From NCBI RefSeq assembly GCF_051233475.1, contig NZ_JBKFGH010000001.1:28499-92498 (forward strand): DNA of 64,000 nt, written 5' to 3'. Source of the stretch: Bacillus_BU sp051233475 (lineage in GTDB: Bacteria > Bacillota > Bacilli > Bacillales > Cytobacillaceae). This document shows positions 17,482-26,751 of this stretch, piece by piece. Numbering within the stretch: the first letter of the stretch is position 1; each line of letters starts with the position of its first letter. Made by a program: the position numbers and the translations under genes. Under the pieces are notes generated by a model, which saw nothing but the letters and a program-made list of their open reading frames with translations, had not been told where the DNA came from and searched no databases.

Positions 17482-18384
17482 TTACTTAATAATTTTTAAT
17501 TCCTTTGCAACCGTTTCAATTGCTTTGTAATTATCGTTATTTGTTTCGATAAATTTATCTGTATTTAAGAGCTTAAGAATTTCTTGATCTCCGCTAACAT
17601 TTAATAACACGTCTTTAATCTTTTCTTTCGTTTCATCATCCATTTTATTTACAGTCCAGTTATAATCGTAATATTCAGGAGTCGTGTAGAATACCTCTAC
17701 TTTACTTGTATCTACTTTCCCTTCCGCTACAGCTGCATCCCAAACAGAAATGTTTAATGCACCTGCCTGGAACGTTCCTGTTTCAACAAGCTTGTAGGTT
17801 TTATCATGTGAGCCAGAATAATTTGGAGCTCCGTCAAAATCTTTATCTGGATTAATACCTTCCTCCATTAAGAAATAACGAGGCATTAGGTTACCTGATG
17901 TTGAGCTTTCACTGCCAAACGTAAATGTTTTTCCTTTTAAGTCTTCCAGTGATTTTATATTTAACCCTTTTTGAGCGATAAATACGGATTTAAATTTTTC
18001 ATCAATTGGACGTTGGGCAATCGCTTCTGCTTCTGGCACTAAGCTTCTCGCTTGCACCCCGGTAAGACCGCCAAACCAGGCAAGATGGATTTCGCCTCTT
18101 TCAAAAGCAGTAACAAGGGCTGCATAATCCATAGAAGTGACAAATTCTACCTTCATATCTAATTCTTTTGCTAAATATTCGGCAAAGCTTTCCATGCTTC
18201 TATTGAGGTCGGCCACGTTCTGATCAGGGATCATACCTATTTTCAACACTTCAATTGTTTGTTTTGTTGTTTCTTCTTTTGGCTCATCCTTGGCAGTATC
18301 TTTATCTGTGTTCGTATTTCCTGAGCATGCCGCGAGTGAAAAAATGAACAATGCAGCAAGCACTAAGGTCAAAAGTTTCTTCAT
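17482..18384 (-). CDS. PhnD-like substrate-binding lipoprotein (putative selenate/phosphonate-type)
   Basis: A 300-residue lipoprotein with signal peptide and lipobox SLAAC (Cys 20). The mature part is of the phosphate/phosphite/phosphonate binding family: KIGMIPDQN, MDYAALVTAFERGEIHLAWFGG, KTFTFGSESSTSGNLMPRYFL and GSHDKT. This branch matches, from memory, the group named putative selenate ABC transporter binding protein on the basis of nearby selenium genes. No permease or ATPase lies next to it, so it may work with the YnjCD transporter or a distant one. It forms a single-gene transcript with its own terminator. AAAGGAG lies 7 bases before ATG 18384, and a LysR-type box lies about 120 bases upstream. 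A phosphonate ligand is the main alternative given the block at 14-6736. Confidence 0.8.
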   Translation of the reverse strand: MKKLLTLVLAALFIFSLAACSGNTNTDKDTAKDEPKEETTKQTIEVLKIGMIPDQNVADLNRSMESFAEYLAKELDMKVEFVTSMDYAALVTAFERGEIHLAWFGGLTGVQARSLVPEAEAIAQRPIDEKFKSVFIAQKGLNIKSLEDLKGKTFTFGSESSTSGNLMPRYFLMEEGINPDKDFDGAPNYSGSHDKTYKLVETGTFQAGALNISVWDAAVAEGKVDTSKVEVFYTTPEYYDYNWTVNKMDDETKEKIKDVLLNVSGDQEILKLLNTDKFIETNNDNYKAIETVAKELKIIK

Positions 18385-18501
18385 GTTGTATCTCCTTTGT
18401 ATGTGTCGAATATTGTAAAAATATTGAGGTTGTTTCAATATAAGTATATTAAACAGGGCCATCATTATAAATTCAATTTATCTATAGAACCAATCCTGAG
18501 C

Positions 18502-18518
18502 TATCGGTTTTTTCGATA
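18502..18518. promoter_or_regulatory. Second LysR-type box TATCG-N7-CGATA
   Basis: An inverted repeat TATCG-GTTTTTT-CGATA upstream of the PhnD-like gene. It matches the inner part of the LysR-gene operator at 14 of 17 positions with identical spacing. Only these two copies were noticed in the selenium-like block. Confidence 0.5.
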
Positions 18519-18552
18519 CTATTAATAGCGATACAGCATCACTTTAAAGGAA

Positions 18553-18600
18553 CGGGGGACAGTCCCTCACTGCGTTAAAGCAGTGAGGGACTGTCCCCCG
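18553..18600. repeat. Dispersed palindrome, copy 1 (variant form)
   Basis: Two perfect 20-base arms around the loop CGTTAAAG. Unlike the other copies the core is split: each arm contains GGGGGAC-AGTCCCTCACTG or its complement, so the shared GGGGGAC/GTCCCCC ends are at the outside. It lies 25 bases past the stop of the ABC exporter operon and may also act as a terminator. Confidence 0.85.
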
Positions 18601-18625
18601 CTTCGGTAGTGCATTAAAGTATTAT

Positions 18626-20506
18626 TTATGCTGGTTCGGATTGGTAGTCTCCGGTTGTGAACTGACTGTTGTATAGGTCGGCATAAAAGCCGTCTTGATG
18701 CAGTAACTCTTCATGCGTGCCTTGTTCGATTACTTTTCCTTGGTTCATAACGAGAATTAAGTTAGCTTCACGAATCGTTGAGAGTCGATGGGCGATGACG
18801 AAACTCGTTCTTCCTTCCATTAAAGTATCCATCGCATGTTGGATTTGAATTTCGGTCCGTGTATCGACACTGCTGGTTGCTTCATCTAAAATTAAAATCT
18901 TTGGATTGGCTAAAATGGCCCGAGCGATCGTAAGCAATTGCTTTTGTCCTTGCGATATATTGGACGCCTCTTCGTTTAGCACCGTATCATACCCTTCCGG
19001 CAAGGTCCGGATGAATTGATCAGCATGTGCTGCCTTGGCTGCTTCAACAATCTCTTCTTCCGTCGCCCCAATTCGCCCATAACCAATGTTATCGCGGATT
19101 GTTCCATTAAATAACCATGTATCTTGAAGCACCATCCCGAACATTTTCCGCAATTCTTCGTGCTTGATGTTAGCAATGTCAACACCATCAATCGTGATTT
19201 TCCCGCCATCCAGCTCATAAAACCGCATTAACAGATTGACTAAGGTCGTCTTTCCGGCACCGGTTGGTCCAACAATAGCGATTGTCTGCCCAGGTTTCAC
19301 CTCAATGTTCATATCCTCAATCAGCGGAACATCCTTTTGATAAGAAAAATTCACATGCTCAAATCGGACTGCTCCTTTCGGATAATCAATTACCCCAGAA
19401 TTTCCTGATTCAATGATTTCCTCTTCATCTAATATTTCAAACACCCGTTCAGCTGATGCAATCGTTGATTGTACAATATTGGCGATCTGTGCGGTTTGTG
19501 AAATCGGTTGGGAAAATTGACGTGCATATTGAATAAATGCCTGAATGTCACCGATTTCGATCGTTCTTTTTGTAACAAGAATCCCACCGATCACACAAAT
19601 CAGCACGTAGCCGATATTATTAATGAACATCATCGCCGGCATAATCACACCGGAAATAAATTGTGATTTCCAGCCTGACTGATACAACTGATCATTGATT
19701 CCAACAAAGGTTTCTACTGAATTCCGTTCACGGCCAAACGCTTTTATAATTTGATGGCCCGTATACATTTCTTCTACATGACCATTTAACTCACCCAGTG
19801 TTTTTTGCTGTTCTTTAAAATACTTCTGTGAACGCTTCGCAATTAAAATGGTACCAACAAAGGTCAATGGTAGTGTTAATAAGCAAATCACCGTTAACAA
19901 CGGACTGATGGTCAGCATCATGATGATAACACCGATAATCGTAATAATCGCTGTTATCATTTGCGTTAAGCTTTGCTGTAATGTGTTACTTATATTGTCA
20001 ATATCATTGGTGACCCTGCTTAATATTTCACCATGAGTCCTTGAATCAAAATACTTTAACGGCAGATTTGCAAGCTTAGCATTAACCTCTTCTCGCAATT
20101 TATAGACCACTTTTTGTGCTACTCCCGCCATCACATATTGTTGAAGATACATGAAAAGGGAACTGATAATATAAAGCCCGATTAAAACGAGCAGGATGTT
20201 TCCGATATACTGAAAATCCACTTCAGCGCCCGGTACCCCCTGAAATTTCATCATCATTCCTTCAAAAAGTTTGGTAATTGCTTTTCCCAATACTTTTGGA
20301 CTGACAATAGAAAAAATGGTACTTAAAATAGCTGCAGCAAAAACAACGAATAATTGAAATTTTTGCGGCTTCAAATAACCGATTAGCCGCCGCAATGTAC
20401 CTTTAAAGTCTTTTGCTTTTTGAACCGGCATCCCCATATGGCCACGCCCGCCGGGACCGAAGCCAAATCCGCCTCCAGGTCGCTGTTTATTATTTTTCTC
20501 ACTCAT
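18626..20506 (-). CDS. ABC-type multidrug/lipid exporter subunit, fused membrane and ATPase domains
   Basis: A 626-residue half transporter. It has a Gly-rich cytoplasmic N-terminal tail (GGGFGFGPGGRG), six membrane segments (about 50-340), then an ATPase with Walker A GPTGAGKTT, signature NISQGQKQLL and Walker B KILILDEATSS. The catalytic Glu after Walker B is present, so this is the active-site partner of the dimer. The start overlaps the stop of the upstream half-transporter gene by 4 bases, and they probably form a heterodimer resembling B. subtilis YfiB/YfiC or YheH/YheI. The exported compound is unknown. Confidence 0.9.
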   Translation of the reverse strand: MSEKNNKQRPGGGFGFGPGGRGHMGMPVQKAKDFKGTLRRLIGYLKPQKFQLFVVFAAAILSTIFSIVSPKVLGKAITKLFEGMMMKFQGVPGAEVDFQYIGNILLVLIGLYIISSLFMYLQQYVMAGVAQKVVYKLREEVNAKLANLPLKYFDSRTHGEILSRVTNDIDNISNTLQQSLTQMITAIITIIGVIIMMLTISPLLTVICLLTLPLTFVGTILIAKRSQKYFKEQQKTLGELNGHVEEMYTGHQIIKAFGRERNSVETFVGINDQLYQSGWKSQFISGVIMPAMMFINNIGYVLICVIGGILVTKRTIEIGDIQAFIQYARQFSQPISQTAQIANIVQSTIASAERVFEILDEEEIIESGNSGVIDYPKGAVRFEHVNFSYQKDVPLIEDMNIEVKPGQTIAIVGPTGAGKTTLVNLLMRFYELDGGKITIDGVDIANIKHEELRKMFGMVLQDTWLFNGTIRDNIGYGRIGATEEEIVEAAKAAHADQFIRTLPEGYDTVLNEEASNISQGQKQLLTIARAILANPKILILDEATSSVDTRTEIQIQHAMDTLMEGRTSFVIAHRLSTIREANLILVMNQGKVIEQGTHEELLHQDGFYADLYNSQFTTGDYQSEPA

Positions 20507-22245
20507 GCTGACTCCTCCTCTGATAGCTGAGAAGATACAATTTCTTGATATACATCACACGAATTTAATAGTTGTTTATGGGTACCAATCCCGGCAATTT
20601 TACCATCTTCTAAGACAATAATTTGATCTGCATCGATAACAGTGCTGACCCTTTGAGCCACGATAATAACGGTCGTATCAGACGTTTCCCGTTTTAATGC
20701 GGCCCGTAATTTTGCATCTGTCTTTAAATCAAGTGCAGAAAAGCTGTCATCAAACAAAAAGATCTCTGGCTTTCGCACCAAGGCGCGAGCAATTGCTAAA
20801 CGCTGCTTTTGTCCACCCGATACGTTCTTGCCACCTTGGGAAATTTTTGATTGATAGCCTTCCTCTTTTTCGGAAATAAAGTCATTCGCTTGTGCAATTT
20901 GGGCAGCATGACGAATTTCTTCTTCGGTGGCATCCTCTTTTCCATAGCGAATATTTTCAGTAATTGTGCCACTAAATAAAATCGCTTTTTGCGGGACAAA
21001 ACCGATTTTATTTCGTAAATCTGCTTGTGATTGTTCCTGAATATCGATGCCATTTATTAAAATACTTCCACTTGATAAATCGTAAAAACGGGGAATAAGG
21101 CTTAACAGAGTTGTTTTTCCGGAACCCGTTCCTCCAATAATCGCTGTCGTTTGCCCTGGTTTTGCGATAAAAGATATGTGTGACAAAGCTGGGATTTCTG
21201 CCCCTGGATAGCTGAAGGATACATCACAGAACTCGATTAATCCGTTTCCCTTGTTTGTTTGTTTTGTCTGTTCACGATCCTTAATCGTTGGTTTCATTTC
21301 GAGAACTTCGTTAATTCTGATTGAGGAAACAGACCCACGTGGTACTAAAACAAACATAAACGATACCATAACCAGCGCCATCATGATTTGCATTGCATAT
21401 TGAATAAACGCCATTAAGTCACCAAGTTCCATCGCCATCTGTTCAATCCGAAGGCTGCCAAACCAAACAATCGCTACAATCGAAACGCTCATGATTAACA
21501 TCATCGCCGGCATCATAAATGCCATAATCCGGTTAACAGTTAACGCTGTTTCGGTTAAGTCTTTGTTGGCTTCATTAAATCGTTTCGTTTCATATTGGTC
21601 TCGATTAAACGAGCGAATCACTCGAATGCCCATCAATTGCTCGCGAACCACTTGGTTTAAGCGATCTAACTTAACTTGCATTGCTTTAAAAAACGGAATT
21701 CCCTTTCTTGCTACCGCAAAAATAACTATAGCAATTACAGGAATGACTCCAACAAAAACCCACGATAGCTCAACATCTTGATTCACAGCCATAATAATTC
21801 CACCAATAGCCATAAATGGTGCCCAAATCATCATGCGCAGCATCATTACCAAAACATTTTGAACTTGGGTAATATCATTCGTTGTTCTCGTTATAAGGGA
21901 TGCCGTTCCAATCTTATCAAATTCCTGCAATGAAAAGTTTTCCACATGGGTAAATACTTTCTTTCTTGTATCCCGACCAAAACCGGCTGAAATTTTTGCC
22001 GAGAAATAGCTGACCAAAATCGAGCACACCATACCTCCAGCTGCCACAAGCAGCATAACTCCACCAATTTTCCAGATGTAATTGGTATCCCCGGTCACAA
22101 CACCCTTATCGATAATATCTGCCATTAACCTTGGCAAATATAGGTCAGAGAATGCTTGTAAAAATACAAAAATAAATACGAGTGCAACTTGAAACTTATA
22201 TATTTTTAAAGTCCTGAATAATTTCAGCACGTGTTCCATCTCCAT
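20503..22245 (-). CDS. ABC-type exporter subunit, partner half transporter
   Basis: A 580-residue half transporter with six N-terminal membrane segments (about 15-300) and an ATPase domain with Walker A GGTGSGKTT and signature NVSGGQKQRL. Walker B reads IFLFDDSFSAL, so the position after the Walker B Asp is Asp rather than Glu. This marks the degenerate ATP site typical of heterodimeric exporters. Translationally coupled to the partner gene and preceded by a MarR regulator, which implies induction by the exported compound. Confidence 0.9.
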   Translation of the reverse strand: MEMEHVLKLFRTLKIYKFQVALVFIFVFLQAFSDLYLPRLMADIIDKGVVTGDTNYIWKIGGVMLLVAAGGMVCSILVSYFSAKISAGFGRDTRKKVFTHVENFSLQEFDKIGTASLITRTTNDITQVQNVLVMMLRMMIWAPFMAIGGIIMAVNQDVELSWVFVGVIPVIAIVIFAVARKGIPFFKAMQVKLDRLNQVVREQLMGIRVIRSFNRDQYETKRFNEANKDLTETALTVNRIMAFMMPAMMLIMSVSIVAIVWFGSLRIEQMAMELGDLMAFIQYAMQIMMALVMVSFMFVLVPRGSVSSIRINEVLEMKPTIKDREQTKQTNKGNGLIEFCDVSFSYPGAEIPALSHISFIAKPGQTTAIIGGTGSGKTTLLSLIPRFYDLSSGSILINGIDIQEQSQADLRNKIGFVPQKAILFSGTITENIRYGKEDATEEEIRHAAQIAQANDFISEKEEGYQSKISQGGKNVSGGQKQRLAIARALVRKPEIFLFDDSFSALDLKTDAKLRAALKRETSDTTVIIVAQRVSTVIDADQIIVLEDGKIAGIGTHKQLLNSCDVYQEIVSSQLSEEESA

Positions 22246-22314
22246 TCATTGTGGTTGCCTCTTTGGAATAAACTTATTGAGCAGATTTCCTCTTACGCTA
22301 AAATGTTCAAGCAG

Positions 22315-22770
22315 TTATTCCTTATTTTCTTTCTCAATTTTTTCAGAAAAATAAACATGCATTTTTTTAAGGGTCGAAATCAACTGAACCGTCTCTTCCT
22401 CACCGAGATAATCAATTAAACCACTATAAGTATTTTCAATCTCCTCCTCGGCTTTTTGGAGCACCGTTTCGCCCTCTTTCGTTAATTTAATCCAAACAGA
22501 GCGCCGGTCTGAGCTGCGCGTGATTCGCTCGACCTGGCCTTTGCTTTCCAATTCATTGATAAGTTGAGTGACAGTAGGGGCTTTTACATGTAATCTCTTG
22601 CTGATTTCCGATACTTTCATCTCACTTTCTCCTGATTTTTTTATGCAAAATAAAACCATGATTTCACTTCGTTTTTGTCCCGAATGGTTTTGTTTTGAAA
22701 ACATTTTCGGAAATTGTCTTATCGTCGATAACAACTCCTGTACCAAATCTTGATTGTTCTCTATTTCCAT
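22315..22770 (-). CDS. MarR-family transcriptional regulator
   Basis: A 151-residue winged-helix regulator. DNA-recognition region MKVSEISKRLHVKAPTVTQLINELESKGQVERI and wing SSDRRSVWIKLT are clear. First gene of the operon with the two ABC subunits, so it most likely represses them and itself. Start is ATG 22770 (GTG 22773 is the in-frame alternative); the GGGG upstream is close to both. Inverted TTAGGT repeats just upstream are the likely operator. Confidence 0.88.
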   Translation of the reverse strand: MEIENNQDLVQELLSTIRQFPKMFSKQNHSGQKRSEIMVLFCIKKSGESEMKVSEISKRLHVKAPTVTQLINELESKGQVERITRSSDRRSVWIKLTKEGETVLQKAEEEIENTYSGLIDYLGEEETVQLISTLKKMHVYFSEKIEKENKE

Positions 22771-22783
22771 CACCCCGTTTTAC

Positions 22784-22828
22784 TTAGGTTTATTAATAGT
22801 TAGGTTACCTAATATTTATTTCACCTAA
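22784..22828. promoter_or_regulatory. MarR operator candidate
   Basis: A perfect 13-bp palindrome TTAGGT-T-ACCTAA (22800-22812) is flanked by single half sites TTAGGT (22784-22789) and ACCTAA (22823-22828). It lies 14-58 bases upstream of the regulator gene. Confidence 0.6.
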
Positions 22829-22893
22829 TTATCTTCTTAATTTTATTAAAAGTCAAATGGAAACGATAAATGTTATTTTTGGACAAAAAAAAT

Positions 22894-22922
22894 AGAAAGA
22901 CTGCTTGGTTAGCAGCCTTTCT
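22894..22922 (-). terminator. Terminator of the ribose operon
   Basis: A 12-base imperfect stem AGAAAGGCTGCT/AGCAGTCTTTCT on the minus strand is followed by a run of T, 15 bases past the rbsB stop. Confidence 0.88.
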
Positions 22923-22936
22923 AAGCAAAATATTGA

Positions 22937-23869
22937 TTATTTTTTCACTAATTCTAATTCAATTGGGATGAATTTCTCTACTTTTTCACCTGCAGCAACT
23001 TTTACAGCTGTTTTAACACCTTGTTCTCCGATGAGTGTTGGTTTTTGAGCAACAGTTGCCGCCATTGTTCCCGCTTCTACTGCTTTCACAGCATCATCCG
23101 TTGCATCAAAGCCTACAACAAGGACATCTTTTAAGCCAGCAGCTTGCAATGCTTCTACAGCACCTAAAGCCATTTCATCGTTGTGAGCAAAAATTGCTTG
23201 AATATCTTTGTTACCTTGAAGGATATTTTCCATTACCGATAAACCTTTTGCGCGGTCAAAATCTGCCGTTTGTTTTGCCACAACCTCAATGTCAGCTACT
23301 GCATCAATTGATTTGTGGAAGCCTTCTCCGCGTTCACGTGCAGCTGAAGATCCAGCGATACCTTCAAGCTCAACTACTTTACCTTTGTTACCAAGCTTTT
23401 CTAAAATAAAGTCACCAGCCATTTTACCACCAGCTACGTTATCAGAAGCAATGTGAGCCACTACTTCTCCGCCTTCTGCACTGCGGTCAACGGTAATGAC
23501 TGGGATGTCAGCGCTGTTAGCAGACTCAATTGCAGCTGTTACGGCAGAAGCGTCAGTTGGGTTGACAAGTAATACATCGATATCTTTTTGAATTAAGTCT
23601 TCAATATCACTAACCTGCTTAGCTGAATCGTTTTGAGCATCAACAACAATGATTTCTGCACCTGCTGCCTTTGCTTCTGCTTCCGCACCTTCTTTTAATG
23701 AAACGAAGAATGGGTTATTTAGCGTTGAAATCGACAAACCAATTTTTACTGTATTATCTTTATCGCCGTCTTGTTTTGAATCAGACGACTCAGGAGCTTT
23801 TGTAGAACATCCAGCGAGTACAACCATCATAAGAGTGAAAAATATTAATCCTTTAAATAATTTTTTCAT
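22937..23869 (-). CDS. rbsB: Ribose ABC transporter substrate-binding lipoprotein
   Basis: A 310-residue lipoprotein with signal peptide and lipobox LAGC (Cys 21). The mature protein is a pentose/galactose-type periplasmic binding fold: IGLSISTLNNPFF, VDAQND, PVITVDRSAEGG, HIASDNVAGG, IFAHNDEMALGA and VVGFDAT are RbsB hallmarks. Last gene of rbsRKDACB and followed by a terminator. The gap to rbsC is 33 bases and has a GGGGG-type ribosome binding site. It delivers ribose to RbsC/RbsA. Confidence 0.95.
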   Translation of the reverse strand: MKKLFKGLIFFTLMMVVLAGCSTKAPESSDSKQDGDKDNTVKIGLSISTLNNPFFVSLKEGAEAEAKAAGAEIIVVDAQNDSAKQVSDIEDLIQKDIDVLLVNPTDASAVTAAIESANSADIPVITVDRSAEGGEVVAHIASDNVAGGKMAGDFILEKLGNKGKVVELEGIAGSSAARERGEGFHKSIDAVADIEVVAKQTADFDRAKGLSVMENILQGNKDIQAIFAHNDEMALGAVEALQAAGLKDVLVVGFDATDDAVKAVEAGTMAATVAQKPTLIGEQGVKTAVKVAAGEKVEKFIPIELELVKK

Positions 23870-23902
23870 AGTTTACTGACCCCCGAATATTAATTTATAG
23901 TA

Positions 23903-24847
23903 TTATGCTGCTTTTTTTCGATCAAGCAAGACTGCTAGTAAAATAACACCTCCTTTAACAACCTGCTGATAAAAGGAGCTCACATTCATTAAATTCAAAC
24001 CATTATTTAAAACCCCAATTATGAGGGCTCCTACCAAAGTTCCAAAAATCCAACCTTTCCCGCCAGAAAGGCTTGTACCACCTAGAACAACAGCAGCAAT
24101 TGCGTCCAGTTCATATGCAGCACCTGCTGTTGGCTGAGAAGAATTCAGACGTGATGCAAGGATAATCCCCGCAAGCGCTGATAGGGTTCCTGTAATAGAA
24201 TACACCCATAGTTTCACGCGATCGGCACGAATACCAGACAAGATAGAAGCTTCTTCATTTCCACCTATCGCATAAATGCGACGACCAAAGGTAGTTTTCT
24301 TCAAAATAAAGTAAAGAATACAATATGCGGAAAGCATCCAGATAATTGGCACAGGAATCCAACCCGCATAGCCTCTTCCCATCAATTCAACCAACGTACT
24401 TTCATTAAGCCCTGTTATCGGACGTCCATCAGTATAAACCAGAGTTAAACCTCTAAAAACAGTCATTGTTGCCAATGTAGCGATAAACGGTGCCACTTTA
24501 CCTTTCGTAATAATCAAACCGTTTACTGCTCCCATTAGTGCTCCCGCTAGCAGCCCTAATAAAATGGTTAAGATCGGATCCATTCCACTTGCAAGCATTC
24601 CAGCCGTTAATGCTGAAGAAAGAGCCAGGACGGAACCTACCGATAAATCGATTCCACCCGTTAAAATAACAAACGTCATCCCGAAAGCAATTAGCGCATT
24701 AATGGATACTTGACGTAATACGTTAAAGACATTGTCTAAGGTTAAGAAATTGGGACTAATTACTGATAGGATGACAGTGATGATTACCAAACCTACTAAT
24801 GGTCCTAGTTTCTGAAGTTGATTTTTAATTGAATTATTGGATTTCAT
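23903..24847 (-). CDS. rbsC: Ribose ABC transporter permease
   Basis: A 314-residue integral membrane protein of the RbsC/BPD_transp_2 family. Features include GGIDLSVGS after the second helix, AFIATLATMTVFRG, a YAIGGNEEAS cytoplasmic loop contacting the ATPase, and VVLGGTSLSGGKG near the end. Start ATG 24847 has GGAGGG upstream and lies 4 bases after the rbsA stop; a longer in-frame start would extend back into rbsA. Confidence 0.95.
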   Translation of the reverse strand: MKSNNSIKNQLQKLGPLVGLVIITVILSVISPNFLTLDNVFNVLRQVSINALIAFGMTFVILTGGIDLSVGSVLALSSALTAGMLASGMDPILTILLGLLAGALMGAVNGLIITKGKVAPFIATLATMTVFRGLTLVYTDGRPITGLNESTLVELMGRGYAGWIPVPIIWMLSAYCILYFILKKTTFGRRIYAIGGNEEASILSGIRADRVKLWVYSITGTLSALAGIILASRLNSSQPTAGAAYELDAIAAVVLGGTSLSGGKGWIFGTLVGALIIGVLNNGLNLMNVSSFYQQVVKGGVILLAVLLDRKKAA

Positions 24848-24851
24848 AATT

Positions 24852-26348
24852 TTATTTCCCTCCAGTCGCAGCCTGCATGATAATTTCTTGGTCTGCTTTT
24901 GCTTTATCGATGACAGCAGAGATTTTTCCTTCATGAATTACCAAGACCCGATCGCTCATTCCAAGTATTTCAGGAAGTTCAGAAGAAACCATGATAATGG
25001 CAACACCTTGTTTTGTAAGCTCGTTCATAAGCTGATAGATTTCTTTCTTAGCACCAACGTCCACACCGCGGGTTGGCTCGTCTAAAATTAATATTTTCGG
25101 ATTAATCCCCAGCCATTTCCCAATGACAACCTTTTGCTGGTTACCACCGCTTAGTGATTTTACCGTTTGCTCTCTGCCTGACGTCTTAACACGAAGCTTT
25201 TTAATCATTTCATCTGCAAAGCCCCATTCCTCAGCCTTAGAGATAATGCTTTTATTAGAAATCTTACGTAAATTGGTGAGGGAAAAGTTCTCTCTAACAG
25301 ATAGGTCGAGCACTAGGCCTTTACTTTTTCGATCTTCCGTGATGAATCCAATTCCTTCCCGAATAGCATCATAAGGGTTCCGAATCGACATAACTTTTCC
25401 ATCAATCGAGATGTTTCCGTCTTGGATCGGACGAAAGCCAAAGATCGCTTCCATAATTTCTGTTCTACCGGCTCCCATTAGCCCGGCTACACCTAATATT
25501 TCACCTTGATTGACTGTGAAGCTGATGTTTTCAAAGCTTCCCTTACTTGTCAGCCCTTCTACCTTTAAACGCTCAGGTCCTATCTTTGTATCTCGTTCCG
25601 GATAACGGTCACCTAGCTGGCGGCCAACCATCATTTTGACAATTTCATCAAATGAAGTGTTAGCAATTTCCTTCACACCGATAAATTGACCATCACGCAG
25701 AACTGAAATTCGATCACATATTGCAAATATTTCTTCCATCCTGTGAGAAATATAGACAATCCCAACACCCTCATTTTTCAAAGAGGAAATCACTTTAAAC
25801 AGCGCTTCTATTTCTCGGTCCGTAAGGGCGGCTGTTGGTTCATCCATCACTAATACTTCCGTTTTCGCAGCAACGGCACGCGCAATTTCAATCATCTGCT
25901 GCTGCCCTACTGAGAGCTGGCCTGCTTCAAGCGTTGGGTCTATATCAATCCCTAAACGATTCAAATATTCCCTCGTCTTGTTTCTCATCTCTTTATCTCT
26001 GGTAATTCCAAACTTTCCAACTGTCAGCTCTTTTCCAAGAAACATATTTTCGGCAACCGTTAAGTGTGGAATAATATTTAATTCCTGATGGATAACAGCT
26101 ATACCAGCTTTTTCTGCCTCTTTAGCATTTTTAAAATGGACCTCTTTTCCATTTAGAAAAATGGTTCCAGCATCCCGTTCATAAATCCCGGTCATGATTT
26201 TCATTAAGGTGGACTTACCGGCTCCGTTCTCTCCCATTAGGGCATGAACCTCACCTTGTAAAATTGTAAACTCTACATTTTCTAACACTTTATTTGCCGA
26301 GAATGATTTACTAATTCCCTTCATTTCAATGATTGGTTTTGCGCACAT
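24852..26348 (-). CDS. rbsA: Ribose ABC transporter ATPase, tandem domains
   Basis: A 498-residue fused double ATPase. The N-terminal domain has Walker A GENGAGKST and signature LSVGQQQM. The C-terminal domain has a degenerate P-loop GLMGAGRTE and signature SLSGGNQQK, the normal asymmetry of the sugar class. AGGAGTG precedes ATG 26348. It energises import through RbsC. Confidence 0.95.
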   Translation of the reverse strand: MCAKPIIEMKGISKSFSANKVLENVEFTILQGEVHALMGENGAGKSTLMKIMTGIYERDAGTIFLNGKEVHFKNAKEAEKAGIAVIHQELNIIPHLTVAENMFLGKELTVGKFGITRDKEMRNKTREYLNRLGIDIDPTLEAGQLSVGQQQMIEIARAVAAKTEVLVMDEPTAALTDREIEALFKVISSLKNEGVGIVYISHRMEEIFAICDRISVLRDGQFIGVKEIANTSFDEIVKMMVGRQLGDRYPERDTKIGPERLKVEGLTSKGSFENISFTVNQGEILGVAGLMGAGRTEIMEAIFGFRPIQDGNISIDGKVMSIRNPYDAIREGIGFITEDRKSKGLVLDLSVRENFSLTNLRKISNKSIISKAEEWGFADEMIKKLRVKTSGREQTVKSLSGGNQQKVVIGKWLGINPKILILDEPTRGVDVGAKKEIYQLMNELTKQGVAIIMVSSELPEILGMSDRVLVIHEGKISAVIDKAKADQEIIMQAATGGK

Positions 26349-26349
26349 G

Positions 26350-26745
26350 TTAGAAAATCACTCCTGCGTGTAGAATGATATTTGCGTATGGAGTTGCCTC
26401 CCCAGTCCGGATAACCGCTTTTGCATTTTTTGTTTGTTCCTTAAATTGTTCATGCGATACATATTGCACAGGAATTCCATTTGTTAGAGTAAGCACTTCA
26501 CCTTTAACATTTGGATTATACTCATTTATTTCATTTGCCAGTGTTATTTTTTCGACCGCCATGTCTTGCAGTAGTGCATCAAGAGTTTCTATAAAGGATG
26601 GAGTACCTAGTTTTATAGCCAAATCAATCCGAATGGTGTCATCTGGAATCGGTAATCCACAATCAGCAATCACAATCGTATCTGTATGACCCAGTCTTGA
26701 AAGGACCTCAGATATATGGCTGTTTAAAATTCCTTGTTTTTTCAT
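26350..26745 (-). CDS. rbsD: D-ribose pyranase
   Basis: A 131-residue protein of normal family length that converts beta-pyranose to beta-furanose ribose before phosphorylation. HTDTIVIADCGLPIP near residues 20-35 contains the catalytic His, and YANIILHAGVIF is the conserved C-terminus. Within the rbs operon, 6 bases after rbsK and 1 base before rbsA. Confidence 0.95.
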   Translation of the reverse strand: MKKQGILNSHISEVLSRLGHTDTIVIADCGLPIPDDTIRIDLAIKLGTPSFIETLDALLQDMAVEKITLANEINEYNPNVKGEVLTLTNGIPVQYVSHEQFKEQTKNAKAVIRTGEATPYANIILHAGVIF

Positions 26746-26751
26746 CTTCGT

